64,000 bases of DNA from positions 53,501 to 117,500 of the forward strand of contig CAUYUJ010018867.1 in NCBI GenBank assembly GCA_963575745.1. Direction: 5' to 3'. Each line of letters starts with the position of its first letter. Position 1 is the stretch's first letter. Made by a program: the position numbers and the translations under genes. Below the pieces are notes generated by a model. It saw only the letters and a list, made by a program, of their open reading frames with translations, made no database searches and was not told where the DNA came from. This stretch comes from Prorocentrum cordatum. Taxonomy: Eukaryota > Sar > Dinophyceae > Prorocentrales > Prorocentraceae. Positions 10,413 through 20,297 of the stretch are shown here, in pieces.

Positions 10413-11481
10413 ACTCGTAGAGCTTCCTGACAATATATAATGTGGAACGATTTTCAGAGAACGACCAGTTTTTCAGCCCAAGCGATTATGATACTCCAAA
10501 GATGACTCTAACAAAACAAACAAACAGTTTTTCAATCGAGCTCGAGTATGAAACCGAGTTCAGACCTCTGAATGCGACAGGCGGACGTGTCTCATGTCTG
10601 CGGATCGATTTCTGTGATTACCAGCTCTGCAGCCCATACAGTATGAGTTAAGTGCAGAAAACCGAGAGTACCTCTCAGGATGACTCGAATAATACAACAA
10701 TTTCGCGGATCTCGTTCGAGCAGCAGACCGAGTTCCGAGCTCTCGATTCGACGAACGGACGCGCCTGATGTCTCGAAATCGATTCCTGTGACCAGCAGCA
10801 CTGTAGCCCCCCCAAGCACGATTCATGCACAGAAAACCGAGAGCACTTCTCAAGATGACTCGAACAATACGAATGGGTTCGCGAACCTAGCTCGGGAAGA
10901 AGGCCGATTTCAGAGCTCTTGATGCAACAGACGAACGCGCCTGATAATTCTCAATCGATTTCTGTTAGTATGAGCTCTGTGGCTGCCCTATAGATCGAGT
11001 TAAGTACGAAAAACCGAGAGCGTCTGCTACAATGACTCGAATAATACGAATAGGTTTGCGACCCTAGCTCGGCTAGCAGACCGAGTTCAGACCTCTGGAT
11101 TCAACAGGCGAACGCGCCTGATCATTCTGAACGCATTAGCTGTGCTGACCAGCTCTGTAGGTGTCCTGAAGCTCGAGTTATCTTGAGAAAACCGACAGCG
11201 TGTATCACGATGACTCGAAACGGCCGTTCCCGCCCGTGTGCTTTTTGGCCTTCAAAGTTACCCGATCGAGCTGAGATCAAGATGGCGAGCGGGAATAAGA
11301 TCGAATATCATGGGAAAAAATACTAGAGCTCTAACGAATTGTCAAATTTCGAGAACAAAATTTTCAACCGACCAAAAGTCACCAAAAGGTCCGTCGAGAT
11401 TTTTCTTGCCAACAAGCTCTGGGACGCGCCGGAATTACTCTTAGCTTCCAGCTATAACTAGCTAAGGGAAGCTCTACGAGT
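10413..11481 (-). mobile_element. Non-autonomous TIR element, copy 3, with perfect 15-bp TIRs
   Basis: ACTCGTAGAGCTTCC (10413-10427) and GGAAGCTCTACGAGT (11467-11481) are perfect inverted repeats. The interior, read on the minus strand, matches copies 1 and 2 (TCTCGACGGACC, CTCGCCATCTTGATCTCAGC). It contains about four tandem units between about 10510 and 11180, each with AACGCGCCTGAT and a CGATT.CTGT-like stretch. No ORF of transposase size is present. It interrupts the endonuclease domain of a LINE, which makes it younger than that insertion. A target-site duplication could not be fixed by eye. Confidence 0.8.
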
Positions 11482-12480
11482 TACACTCGGCAGAAACAGA
11501 ATTAGCGAGAGGGGAAACGAGCGAAGAATATTGGTCAAGCGCGAAAACGGCGACTCCACCACCGCTGCGGTTCCGATCTCGTCGACAGACGCACAAGCAA
11601 ATTAAAGCAGGAGGCGCAGAAAGGAGAGAGATACGAGCTTCCAACTCAGACTGGGACGAGAAAAAAACCCTGAATATTAATATGCCAAATGGTGAATCCG
11701 CGCTGAATCGAGGAGGGTGAGACCTGGATTCGCCAAAGTCCCCTCCCCGAGGTGAAGGGCGTGCATCAGAAGAAGGCTCCAGTAAACACTCGTGCAAACT
11801 CAACTGGCGCTGAGAACGAGAGCTTTGGCACGAAACTCCTCTTTCAGAGGACCGGGCAAAGTGTTCAAACGGCCGGGTAAGGCAGCTCGAAAAATCTGTT
11901 CCCGCAACCGTCCGGGCAAGGCGGCTCGGAAATTCTGCTCCGGAGGATGGCTGGGTAAGGCGGCTCGAGAAATCTGCCCCCGAAAAACCAGCAGGGTAAG
12001 GCGGCTCGAAAATTCTGCTCCAGACGACGGCCGGGTAAGGCGGCTCGAAAATTCTGCTCCCGAGGACGGCCGGGTAAGGCGGCTCGAAATTTCGGCCCTG
12101 GAGGTTGGCGGGGCAAGGCGGCTCGAAAATTCTCCTCCGGAGGTCGGCCGGGTAAGGCGGCTCGAAAATCCGGATTCTCCGGAAGCCGGCAAACTAAGGC
12201 AATGTGGAAACTCGGCTTCGCTCGAGTCCAAAGCAAATGCTGTATTAGGCTCCAAAGGCAATGGAATCGGAGACGCGAAACATGGTCTCGACGATTCGCT
12301 TGCACAACCGGGTTTGGTTCGGGAATGCTGTTTGATGAGACGTTTCAGGAATGAAGAATCAAATCGAGGGCCTCGCCGTCGGAATCGACGTTGACGGAGC
12401 CGCGCGCTGCTCACAGGGTGAGGGGAAGCAGAAGCAACAAAAAAGTAAGGAGGAAAAAAAACTGTGAACAAAATTGCGCG
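11474..12480 (-). pseudogene. LINE ORF2 N-terminal linker and start of endonuclease
   Basis: The linker following ORF1 (SPHPVSSARLRQRRFRRRGP, matching SVSSVRPRPRRLRRRGP of the intact copy) is followed by a tandem array encoding repeats such as SSRLTRPSSGAEF. Frameshifted endonuclease sequence then ends with SGGGVAVFALDQYSSLVS .. SVSAE at the border of the TIR element. Frames change at least twice. Homology to the intact copy fixes the order; no product is expected. Confidence 0.65.
11870..12180 (-). repeat. About 42-bp coding minisatellite inside the LINE linker
   Basis: About eight units of CGGCTCGAAAATTCTGCTCC .. CGGCCGGGTAAGG follow one another on the plus strand. On the minus strand they encode SSRLTRPSSGAEF-like repeats of 13-14 residues. 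The intact LINE copy has a shorter version (STRLTPD, SSRLTPD, SSRLTSE) at 18487-18625 and the internally deleted copy has none, so repeat number varies between copies. Confidence 0.75.
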
Positions 12481-12502
12481 CGACTCCGTGCATTCTAAAC
12501 AG

Positions 12503-13211
12503 TCAGATTCGTGTAAGGTGCAAGGAATCGCCCTGACAAATCTCCCGCTTCCTGTAAAAACCAGGAATTTCATCTACAGAAACGGCGCGCTCTTTATGAT
12601 CAATTTTCACATTTTTTCCAAGCGCAACTGACTGCAATTTGCTCGCCACTGCTTTCAAAGAGCCATCACGCATTACATTCACTCTGCTTTGGGCCGGTTT
12701 CACGACCAACATGGCAAGTGAAAAATTTGCCCTTGCCTCCAGCAGAGGACAAAAATGACCGCGCATCGTGCTCAAAGCGAATTGCGCATAGGATGCTGCT
12801 GAGAGAACGCGTGCGTTCCTCGGACCTTTATAAAAATGACCAATGTGAACAGGCTTGACAAAGCCCAATTATGTTCTGAACGTCCCGAACGCGGTCAGAC
12901 AAAGTCTCTGTTTGGAAACCAATCACTGCAACCTGGAAATTGGCGATGTCCATGGAATTCATCAGCGAAATCTGCTGCTTGGAAGCCGTGCTGGAAGGAC
13001 GACCTTCAACCACTGATAGACGGTCCCGGAAGTCGGCCATCTCATTCTTCAAGGGGTCGACAGTCTGGGAGACAGAAATCTTCATCTCGCTGCGCAAGGT
13101 GGCTTCCGTTGCCCTGATCATCTCTGAGACTTCCGTTCTGGTTGCCAAAGAAGCCATACCCTGCAAAATGCAATCCAATTTCTGCGAATCTGACATGTGC
13201 ACAGCAGGCAC
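12503..13211 (-). pseudogene. LINE ORF1 remnant (coiled coil plus RNA-binding region)
   Basis: Two overlapping frames (13211-12828 and 12868-12503) together match ORF1 of the intact copy. The first has VDPLKNEMADFRDRLSVVEG then LMNSMDIANFQVAVIGF (intact: VDPLKDEMADFRGRLSALEG, LMNSMDVCHCQIAVVGF). The second has IGHFYKGPRNARVLSAASYA (intact LGHFFTGPRNSQSVSKASFI). The N-terminus is missing beyond about 13240. In the frame homologous to the intact copy, the codon after LAPYTNLTV is TAG (12495-12497), the same amber codon as in the intact element. Confidence 0.7.
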
Positions 13212-13290
13212 TGGGGGACTGAACCCGCACCCGGGCTAGCACCTGGGGCCGCCGCCACACTACACAACTCAGAACATGTAAAACATCAAC

Positions 13291-13295
<5 letters not shown>

Positions 13296-13386
<91 letters not shown>
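13296..13386 (+). repeat. Uninterrupted run of 91 A
   Basis: Positions 13296-13386 are A only. The run sits at the 5' boundary of the truncated minus-strand LINE, so it is not that element's tail. It marks a switch from GC-balanced to AT-rich DNA. It may be the tail of a plus-strand retroposed piece or a slippage-expanded homopolymer; an assembly artefact is also possible. Confidence 0.9.
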
Positions 13387-13387
<1 letters not shown>

Positions 13388-13389
13388 AA

Positions 13390-14085
13390 CGTCTCGAACT
13401 TATCTTGAATTTAATGAGCAAGAACAAACAAAATATGAAAAAAAGGAGAAATGCCTAAACACGAATTCCACCAAAAAATGACACTGGGACCTGCGCCGTC
13501 AAACAACCTTCCAATTGACGGACACGCCGCAAAATAATAGACATCAAGATATATTAACTCGGAACGAATGTATTCTGAATACGAAACGAGATATCGATTA
13601 TTGTTTTAGATTTAAATATTATATCTGAAAATAATATATAAAAAATAATATTTTGAAATATAATATCATGAAAATTCGTCTGGTAAACAAAATGTTTCTT
13701 GTATTTGAAACATTTATTTTTGTTGCTAGAGCAAAACAACATAAGCACAATCGAAACGTCAGAGACACTACGCTCTGTTTGTTCTTTTCGAATAAAAATA
13801 CAAAATTAATAATAAACGCAACATACCGACCCATATAATAACGACACAACTATGATCATAATAATGTAACAATACTACAATATATTTAATACAAGAGTTA
13901 ACTTTTTTTTTACATAATCTTAATAATATTAAAAAAATTAAAAATTCTGATACAATCTAATGGAAACACGAACACAGAATGCAATAAAAATATATCATTA
14001 TACAATAACAAATCAATAATACATGCGCATCCACTATCAAATCACTCTTGGAAATCTTTCGATGCATCAACTTCGAACGGGGGTG
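13390..14085. other. AT-rich island without genes
   Basis: Base composition changes abruptly to strongly AT-rich (ATAATATATAAAAAATAATA and similar). Reading frames are short and of low complexity. No RNA or protein gene is recognisable. Together with 24.9-27.2 kb it is one of two such islands in the window. Confidence 0.6.
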
Positions 14086-14087
14086 TG

Positions 14088-14327
14088 TGTATGTATATAT
14101 ATATATATATCACACACATTTCTCTGAGAGAAACAAGGCGAAAAACTTCGATGCCAATTTTGTATGATCCTGGACGCGCACTTGCAACTTGTATATGTAC
14201 ATCTATTATACATATATCTATATCTATATATATATATATAGAGAGAGAGAGCGGGAGCGAGAGAGAGAGAGAGAGAGAGAAACGCCAGAGAGAGAGATGC
14301 ATGCACGCAAACACACACACACACACA

Positions 14328-14406
<79 letters not shown>

Positions 14407-14407
14407 C
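14088..14407. repeat. Compound microsatellite (TA, GA, CA, TA)
   Basis: The order on the plus strand is GTGTGTGTATG(TA)n, a unique stretch, (TA)n(GA)n, then a long (CA)n from about 14310 to 14384 and (TA)n to 14406. Overlapping reading frames here encode only [12 protein letters not shown] strings and are not genes. Confidence 0.95.
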
Positions 14408-14437
14408 ATTATCACTGGATTCTAGTTTTGGTCTTCC

Positions 14438-14769
14438 TTTAAATCTAGATTTAAATGTTCCAACACCGGGCACGTCGATTCACTACATACATGCATTTGA
14501 ATCTAGATTTAAATGATTTTCAGACGCCCCCTTCCAACTTCATCAATTGAATCTAGATTAAAATGATGTCACACAAATCATCTATCTGAATCCTTTAAAT
14601 CGAGTTTTTAATGATTTCCATGGACCTGACCAATCTTCCTCATTCAAATCTAGATTTAAATGATTCGCATACACTGCATCCAGCTGTCAGCATTTAAATC
14701 TAGATTCCAATGATTTCCATACACATCCGCTCCCATATCATTTAAATCTAGATTCCAATGATTTCACTA
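14438..14769 (+). repeat. Seven spaced copies of a TCTAGA-centred palindrome
   Basis: The core ATTTAAATCTAGATTTAAAT, often followed by GATTTC, recurs with its TCTAGA (or TCGAGT) centre at 14444, 14502, 14552, 14600, 14649, 14699 and 14747. Spacing is 48-50 bp apart from one gap of 58. The intervening 25-30 bases differ between units. The same palindrome lies inverted at 26035-26185 beside the other microsatellite block. Confidence 0.85.
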
Positions 14770-14819
14770 CACTCACGTGTCGTCAATCCTCTCGAACACT
14801 GCGCATTCTACCATCAGCG

Positions 14820-15165
14820 AGAACTGGGAGGAGCAAAAGGAGCAGGACGAGGAAAACGGAGAGGAAAGGGGGAGGAGCGGAAACCGAAACGCGACACGGA
14901 AGCGGAGGCGAAAGCTGATGCGGAGGCGGAAGCGCAAGCGACGGCCGAAACGAGAGCGGGCGGAGGCGACGCGGACGCGAAAGCGAAAACCGAAACGGAA
15001 ACAAGGACGTAGACGTGGAGGCGGAACCGAAGCCGCTACGGAAGGCCGAGGCGAAAACGAAACGGTAAACGAACGCGAAGGCAGACGCAAAAGCGCAGGA
15101 TGACACGGCAGAAGTCCAAGCGAAAACCGAAACGGAAGCGGAGGCGCAGGCCGAAATGGAACGAA
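14820..15165 (+). repeat. Hexamer-like purine-rich repeat (GCGGAAGCGGAGGCG)
   Basis: Variants of CGGAAGCGGAGGCGAAAGC and CGAAACCGAAACGGAAGC run almost without break. The period is close to 6 bp. All frames are open and encode charged repeats (EAEAKADAEAEA or KRRRKLMRRRKRK). It lies immediately beyond the 3' tail of the LINE ending at 15173. Confidence 0.75.
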
Positions 15166-15500
15166 AAAACGCAATTTTTTTTTTATTATTATTTTTTTTT
15201 TATTATTTTTTTTGTTTTATTTTTTTTTATGGCCTCGCGACAGCATGGTTTCTACTCACAAGGTTGAATTACGCACTTCAACATCCGATTAAAAAACCGC
15301 ACGGCGAAAGAGAAGCACCCCTGAGCAGGGGGAAAAAACGGACAAAACTTCGAGTCTTAAACTTTCGTGTTTTGCCTCTGGAGCACTGCCGGGCAAAAGC
15401 TGGCAGCGGACCTCGCTGCTCCTGGGAGAACACACGGAAAAACGAGGGGGAGCGAGGGGGAGAGGAGGGGGGGGGGGGAAGAGAGGCGAGGGGAGACGGA

Positions 15501-18500
15501 CTACCCGCGCCAGTCGCGACACACGCGAAGCGGGTGGGAGGCCAAAGGAACACGAGACGAGAACGTCGAGCTCCAGTCTTCGCAGCACGTGGCCCGCGCA
15601 CGGAGGAGGCGCTGAAGCCGCCCTTGAAAACGTGAAACCGACGTTGCGCTGATAACAAAATCTGGCAAAAGGTTGTACACACGTGTAGCTCCGATGGCTG
15701 AGTGCAACAAATAATCCGGCGAGTCGAACGCGGGTTCTACCAAGTGCCGTCGGTGCCGTCTGGGGGCCCGGGGAGGAGGAGGGGAGGGAGCGAGGCGGAA
15801 GAAGCGGGAAAAGCAGAGAGGGCCGAGTCCCAACACTGTCCTGTGGATCACGCCGAGAATACTGATATCCCGCCTTGTACATAAAGGAGCCAGATTAAAA
15901 TACAACAACGCATTAATGGCAGAAATGCCAAGCGAATTCAAGAATCGCGTTTGGAGAGCGTCGAGAGGGGCCAACACCGACGACGACGCGTGGCTCACTG
16001 CGCTTGTGCGGTATTCAATGTATGACAGAATGTGCGCCTTAAACAGACCAACAAGTTCGGCATCATTATAAAACCGGCGGGTTCTGAGGAGGCTGTACAG
16101 ACGCCAAGAAGCTCCGGACACGCATTTGTCTATGGCCTCTGCCATGACAAGTTTCGTGTCGAAGTGAATGCCGAGAAGCTTAAAACCGTCGCCGGCAGGG
16201 CGGGAGCGCGACAAAATGTGCAAGCTCTCCTTAGTAGCATCGAACCTGACACGATTGGCCTTGCCCCAATCATGCAATGACGATTGGCAGAGACGCGCAA
16301 GGTCAAAGGCTTCGTCGTTTGTAAGAGCCGGATCGACAGCCTTCCAGGCATTAAGATCATCTGCGTAAATGACCTCTTCAAAACCAACTGAGCGCGTGGC
16401 AAGATAAGAATCGGAGAAAAACGTGTTCCACATAGGTGGACCGAAATACGTGCCTTGAAATACCATGTCTTGCATGATAAAAGGCGGGGACTCTTGTCCG
16501 CCCACCACAACTCGCGCAGACCGGGGGCGGAGCCAGCTTCTCATGAGATCGACAAGTTTTCTCTGGACGCCGAACGACCAGAATTTTTCGCACAATCGAC
16601 TGCGCTCTACGTGGTCAAAGGCGCCAGATACATCAGAGCAGTAGAGGGCGACCCGGAAGGAGCGGGAGAAGGAGAGGAGCCAAGAGAGGACGAGGAAAAG
16701 AAGAGCATCCCGGGCACCGTGCTGCTGGCGGTACGCGAACTGGTGCGGCCCGAAAGCACCAATTCGTTCCAGACGTGGAATGAATAACGTGCCGATAATG
16801 CGCTCCACGACTTTAGAAAGTTGCGCAGTGAGATGAATGCCACGATAGTTGTCCGCGTCTGCTGTCGTGTTCTTTTTGTGCAGCGGAAACAACCAATGGC
16901 AACACCAAAAAGAAGGCCATCTCGAGTGTGCCACAATCGATCTGGCTAGTAAGCAGACAGGCAAGGCCAGCTCTCGGGAACAAATCTTCAGCACCCTGGC
17001 AGGTAAAAGATCAGGACCCGTGCCGCTGTCAGCGCGGAGTGTGGCTAAGGCATCTCTCGCGGTGCGGACCCGAAGACGAAGAAAACCGTCCGGCTCCTCT
17101 GGCACAGTGGCAATCGACAGATCTGAGAATTCATTAAAAACTGGGTCTGGCAAACGCCATTTACTAGAGAAGCTACGTGCAAATTCTACTGCTTTGTCTC
17201 GGCTCTCGACAGCCCAGGACCCGTCTGATCTCTTCAAAGGGGACGAAGAAGGTTTGACAACGCGGCTCATAATCGAATTAGAAAGCTTCCACCACAATTT
17301 ACAACCACGACGGACGCTGCGTAGCTGAGCGCGCGTGCGCTCTATAAAATCATTGTGGGCTTCTAACAAACCGGCACTGCAGCGCAAGCACGCTACAGGA
17401 AAGAACTCCGTGCCTGAAGCCGCGGATTTTTCTTCCACGAGCTGGAGACACCTGTCGGTGAGCCAAGGGTGGGAAGAGCGGGGGAAGGAGGAAGAAGAAG
17501 GGATCGACTCAGCCATTAAATCCAAAATCACGTATGTTAAAAGCTTCGCAGAAATGTCAGGATTATAATTTGAGATCCACTGCCAATCCAGAGAGCGCAA
17601 CCGGGCTTTCAAAAGAGCCCAATTAGCTTGACTAAACATCCATATCTTTCTCGGAAGGCGCTCGAAGGAGAGAGGAGGGATCGAAAGTCTCAAAGACAAA
17701 GCGCGATGATCTGCTATTTCGCTAATTACCTCGACTGTTAAGATATCTGGTAAATCTGTCAACACGAGATCCAAAAGATAAGGTCCCCGAGTGGGGCGGC
17801 GCACACGCTGCTTTAACCCATGATCCTGGGCAAATTTCTTCAAATGGATTCCCTCTGGCGTTGTTGAATGGCTGTGACAAAGCCACGGGATATGATGCAC
17901 ATTAAAATCTCCTGTGATAATTGTCCCTACGGTCTGGCGCTGGAGATTTTCCCATTCAGCCTGGAGCACATCGATTGAAGCGATCTCGCCGTAGCGCGGC
18001 CGTCGGTACATGCACCCTATCAGGATTGGGCCGGCATTGCAGTGCACCAAAATCCATGCAAGCTCAGCTGCGGAAGAAACAAGGAGGCGAGTGGAGGCAG
18101 GAACAAGCGAATCAACCACAAAAATGGCTACTCCCCCGGACTGGTGGGAACTGTCGTTGCGAGCAATTAATGTGTATCCGTCTAAACTGGGATGCGGCAC
18201 AGAGTCATTCAGCCAAGTCTCCGTTAAACAAACGACATGAGGCAAGGAAAAGAAAAGACAAAGTCGTGCAGATAATTCGCCGTGGTGTGCATTAAAAGAA
18301 CGAATGTTGATACAAAAAATTGTGAGGTCGGAAGCATCAACAGATGGTGAAGGTTGGGACTGACCACAACCACCATCTGGAGGTAAGGAATGCGAATTCG
18401 GTGGCTCGGAATACCTAAAAAATTCATGCAAAGTGCGCTGGGGGAAAGAAGGTCGAAGAGGCCCGGAACCCCGGGCCAGAGGATCGAGGCTTACCCGGTT

Positions 18501-18821
18501 TGAAACGTCCGGGGTAAGGCGAATCGAAACCTCAGAGGTAAGGCGGCTCGAAATTTCCGGGGTCGAATCGTCCGGGGTAAGGCGGCTCGAAAAATCCGGG
18601 GTAAGGCGGGTCGAAAAACTCGGCTGACCGGAATCACGATTTGACCGCGAATAACAGTCAACAAACCGCCGGTGAAACGATGATGCAGAACGAGGGCCTC
18701 GTCGTCTCAAACGACGCGGACGGGGCCGCACACTACTCACAGAGTGAGGGGCGGGGGAACGCGCAGGAGAACAGGAGGAAGAACGAGATTGCGAACAAAA
18801 TTGCGTGCGACCCCGTGCATT
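15501..18821 (-). CDS. LINE ORF2: AP-like endonuclease and reverse transcriptase
   Basis: An open frame of more than 1,080 codons follows the ORF1 stop; numbering here starts at the codon at 18740. Residues 1-130 are a basic linker with RLTPD-type repeats. The EEP endonuclease spans about 136-360: NIRS at about 148, TETWL with the catalytic glutamate at about 174, YRRP at about 245, GDFN at 277-280 and IADHRAL with the DH pair at 344-345. The RT spans about 570-830 with CSDVSGAFD (aspartate about 703) and YADD (792-795). The C-terminus has TRVYNLLPDFVISATSV. All catalytic residues I can identify are present. The enzyme would nick target DNA and reverse-transcribe its own RNA there. No ATG lies near the start; the frame is continuous with ORF1 except for a TAG, so readthrough or reinitiation is needed. 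Confidence 0.88.
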   Translation of the reverse strand, partial: NARGRTQFCSQSRSSSCSPARSPAPHSVSSVRPRPRRLRRRGPRSASSFHRRFVDCYSRSNRDSGQPSFSTRLTPDFSSRLTPDDSTPEISSRLTSEVSIRLTPDVSNRVSLDPLARGSGPLRPSFPQRTLHEFFRYSEPPNSHSLPPDGGCGQSQPSPSVDASDLTIFCINIRSFNAHHGELSARLCLFFSLPHVVCLTETWLNDSVPHPSLDGYTLIARNDSSHQSGGVAIFVVDSLVPASTRLLVSSAAELAWILVHCNAGPILIGCMYRRPRYGEIASIDVLQAEWENLQRQTVGTIITGDFNVHHIPWLCHSHSTTPEGIHLKKFAQDHGLKQRVRRPTRGPYLLDLVLTDLPDILTVEVISEIADHRALSLRLSIPPLSFERLPRKIWMFSQANWALLKARLRSLDWQWISNYNPDISAKLLTYVILDLMAESIPSSSSFPRSSHPWLTDRCLQLVEEKSAASGTEFFPVACLRCSAGLLEAHNDFIERTRAQLRSVRRGCKLWWKLSNSIMSRVVKPSSSPLKRSDGSWAVESRDKAVEFARSFSSKWRLPDPVFNEFSDLSIATVPEEPDGFLRLRVRTARDALATLRADSGTGPDLLPARVLKICSRELALPVCLLARSIVAHSRWPSFWCCHWLFPLHKKNTTADADNYRGIHLTAQLSKVVERIIGTLFIPRLERIGAFGPHQFAYRQQHGARDALLFLVLSWLLSFSRSFRVALYCSDVSGAFDHVERSRLCEKFWSFGVQRKLVDLMRSWLRPRSARVVVGGQESPPFIMQDMVFQGTYFGPPMWNTFFSDSYLATRSVGFEEVIYADDLNAWKAVDPALTNDEAFDLARLCQSSLHDWGKANRVRFDATKESLHILSRSRPAGDGFKLLGIHFDTKLVMAEAIDKCVSGASWRLYSLLRTRRFYNDAELVGLFKAHILSYIEYRTSAVSHASSSVLAPLDALQTRFLNSLGISAINALLYFNLAPLCTRRDISILGVIHRTVLGLGPLCFSRFFRLAPSPPPPRAPRRHRRHLVEPAFDSPDYLLHSAIGATRVYNLLPDFVISATSVSRFQGRLQRLLRARATCCEDWSSTFSSRVPLASHPLRVCRDWRG

Positions 18822-18824
18822 CTA
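18822..18824 (-). other. Amber codon separating ORF1 and ORF2 in one frame
   Basis: ORF1 and ORF2 are in the same frame, separated only by this TAG (context TTG TAG AAT GCA). The split copy has TAG at the homologous place (12495-12497) and the internally deleted copy has GAG (5896-5898). The ATG that overlaps the context (TAGAATG) is in another frame and soon stops. Confidence 0.85.
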
Positions 18825-20250
18825 CAATGTCAAGTCGCTGAAAGGCGCAAGGAAAATACCGGCTAAATCGCCAGCATTCTGCTTAAAAGCCAACAAATTA
18901 TCGACTGAGACCGAACGAGATTTCCAATCCGTCGACACAGAACTGCGAGGGACCCGGTTCTTCAGTTTCTTTTCGGCCTCGCGGAGAGCCCAATCACGCG
19001 CTGCGTTAATCTTCGATTTGGCAGGCTTTAAAATTAAAGAAACGCCGCTGGCAGAAGACACACGGGCGTTCTTGCCACCAACTGCACTCAGGAAGTCCTT
19101 TGCAGCTTTCTCAGAGGCAAACTGAATGAACGAAGCCTTCGAAACTGATTGAGAATTCCGTGGTCCTGTGAAGAAATGGCCGAGTAAAGCTGGCTTCACT
19201 GCAGGATTGACGTCTGAGACAATCTTTTGTAAGTCAACAATACGCTTGTCCAAATCGGTGGTGTCGAAGCCAACGACGGCGATCTGGCAATGGCACACGT
19301 CCATGGAATTCATCAACTGCAAGTGGCGGCCTGACACGCCGGACGATGCAGGACGACCCTCAAGTGCAGAAAGACGACCCCGGAAGTCCGCCATCTCGTC
19401 CTTGAGAGGGTCTACCGCGGCAGCGATCTCGGTTTTCAACTCCGCTCGGAGGGAGCCAATGTCCTGCTTGGTGGCTGTCTCGCTCTTCAACGACATGTTC
19501 TGCATGATGAAGTTGAGCTTCTCGTCTGCGGACGCTGTTACCGGAGGAGGAACAACGTGGGCAGGTGCCTGCGGGGGGACGAGACCCGCGCCCGCAGCCG
19601 GGGGGACGAGACCCGCGCCCGGAGCCAGGGGGACGAAACCCGCGCCTGACGCACCACCGGAACTGCCACCCGAAGGGCCGGTTCCGGGAGCCGCATGCAC
19701 GCCACCCGAAGGGCCTTTGCATGCACCGCCGGAGGCGGGAGCACTTGCAAAAGCAATGCTCGGCTCTGCCGCACCGCTCGCCACGCCTGGGAAGGCGGAA
19801 GCTGGTGCAGCGCCCGGGAGCCCCGGCGAGGCAGCCCCCGAAGGAGCGCCTGGCGGGGGCTCACCGCTGCCGACGCCTGGAAAGGCGGGCGCGGGAGTGA
19901 ACTGCTCCTTCGACTCGTCCTGCAAGCCTTCCATGAAATCCTCGGTCCGGATTTTCTTCTGCTCCGGGGACGCGCCGGGCGACCGCGACATCGCAGCCTT
20001 CACGGCGTTGGCACGCTCCGACAGTCGGGCCAGAGGGCCCTTCTCAGCGCCTTTCCCAGCGACTGGCTGGGATAGGTCCGTGGGCTCGCCGTGGGACAGC
20101 GGCTGCAGCACCAGGCATGGCTGCAGACTGAGGGAATCGGACGGGTGTGAAGATGGTGGAAGACTGCTCCAGCAGGAGCTCACAAAAATAAATCTTGACC
20201 GGCCGCCCCGGCGAAACGTAAAAGATATACCTTGACCGCCCCGGCGACAG
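18822..20250 (-). CDS. LINE ORF1: coiled-coil, RNA-binding-like protein
   Basis: The frame is open from upstream of 20411; the first in-frame ATG found is at about 19991 (MSRSPGASPEQKK), which would give about 390 residues. A low-complexity Gly/Ala/Pro region with repeated GAGLVPP-like units (about 19540-19880) is followed by a heptad-like segment (TKQDIGSLRAELKTEIAAAV .. LKDEMADFRGRLSALEG). Next comes an RRM-like stretch (QIAVVGFDTTDLDKRIVDLQ .. KASFIQFASEKAAKDFL). The end is RDWALREAEKKLKNRVPR .. LAPFSDLTL and a TAG at 18822-18824. Such proteins bind the element's RNA in LINEs. The true start is uncertain because spliced-leader-like sequence lies at 20298-20309. Confidence 0.75.
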
Positions 20251-20297
20251 GCAATGATAGCTTTGACCTCGTGCCACAACAGCTCGTGCCACAACAG

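Larger units (their letters stand above)
7733..13290 (-). mobile_element. LINE copy, 5'-truncated and split by a TIR element
   Basis: Two blocks form one LINE. 13211-11482 carries ORF1 and the beginning of the ORF2 endonuclease (ending near SVSAE). 10385-7733 carries the rest of the endonuclease (from WFVFHFDCGPVLFGNFYRPP), the RT and the 3' end. In the intact copy the corresponding residues are adjacent (SSAAELAWILVHCNAGP). The gap is exactly occupied by the TIR element at 10413-11481 plus a short hairpin. The 3' end is TGCAGAGGTCCGATAG plus an A-run (7733-7767). Several frameshifts make the copy inactive. Confidence 0.75.

Noticed and set aside
13200-13390. Poly(A) tail of a plus-strand processed gene
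   Set aside because: The DNA before the A-run is the 5' part of a minus-strand LINE ORF1, not a plus-strand transcript, so no retrogene can be attached to the tail.
14438-14769. CRISPR array
   Set aside because: Spaced palindromic repeats are present, but the host is eukaryotic, there are no cas genes, repeats are short and diverged, and the family recurs at 26.1 kb as part of an inverted repeat.
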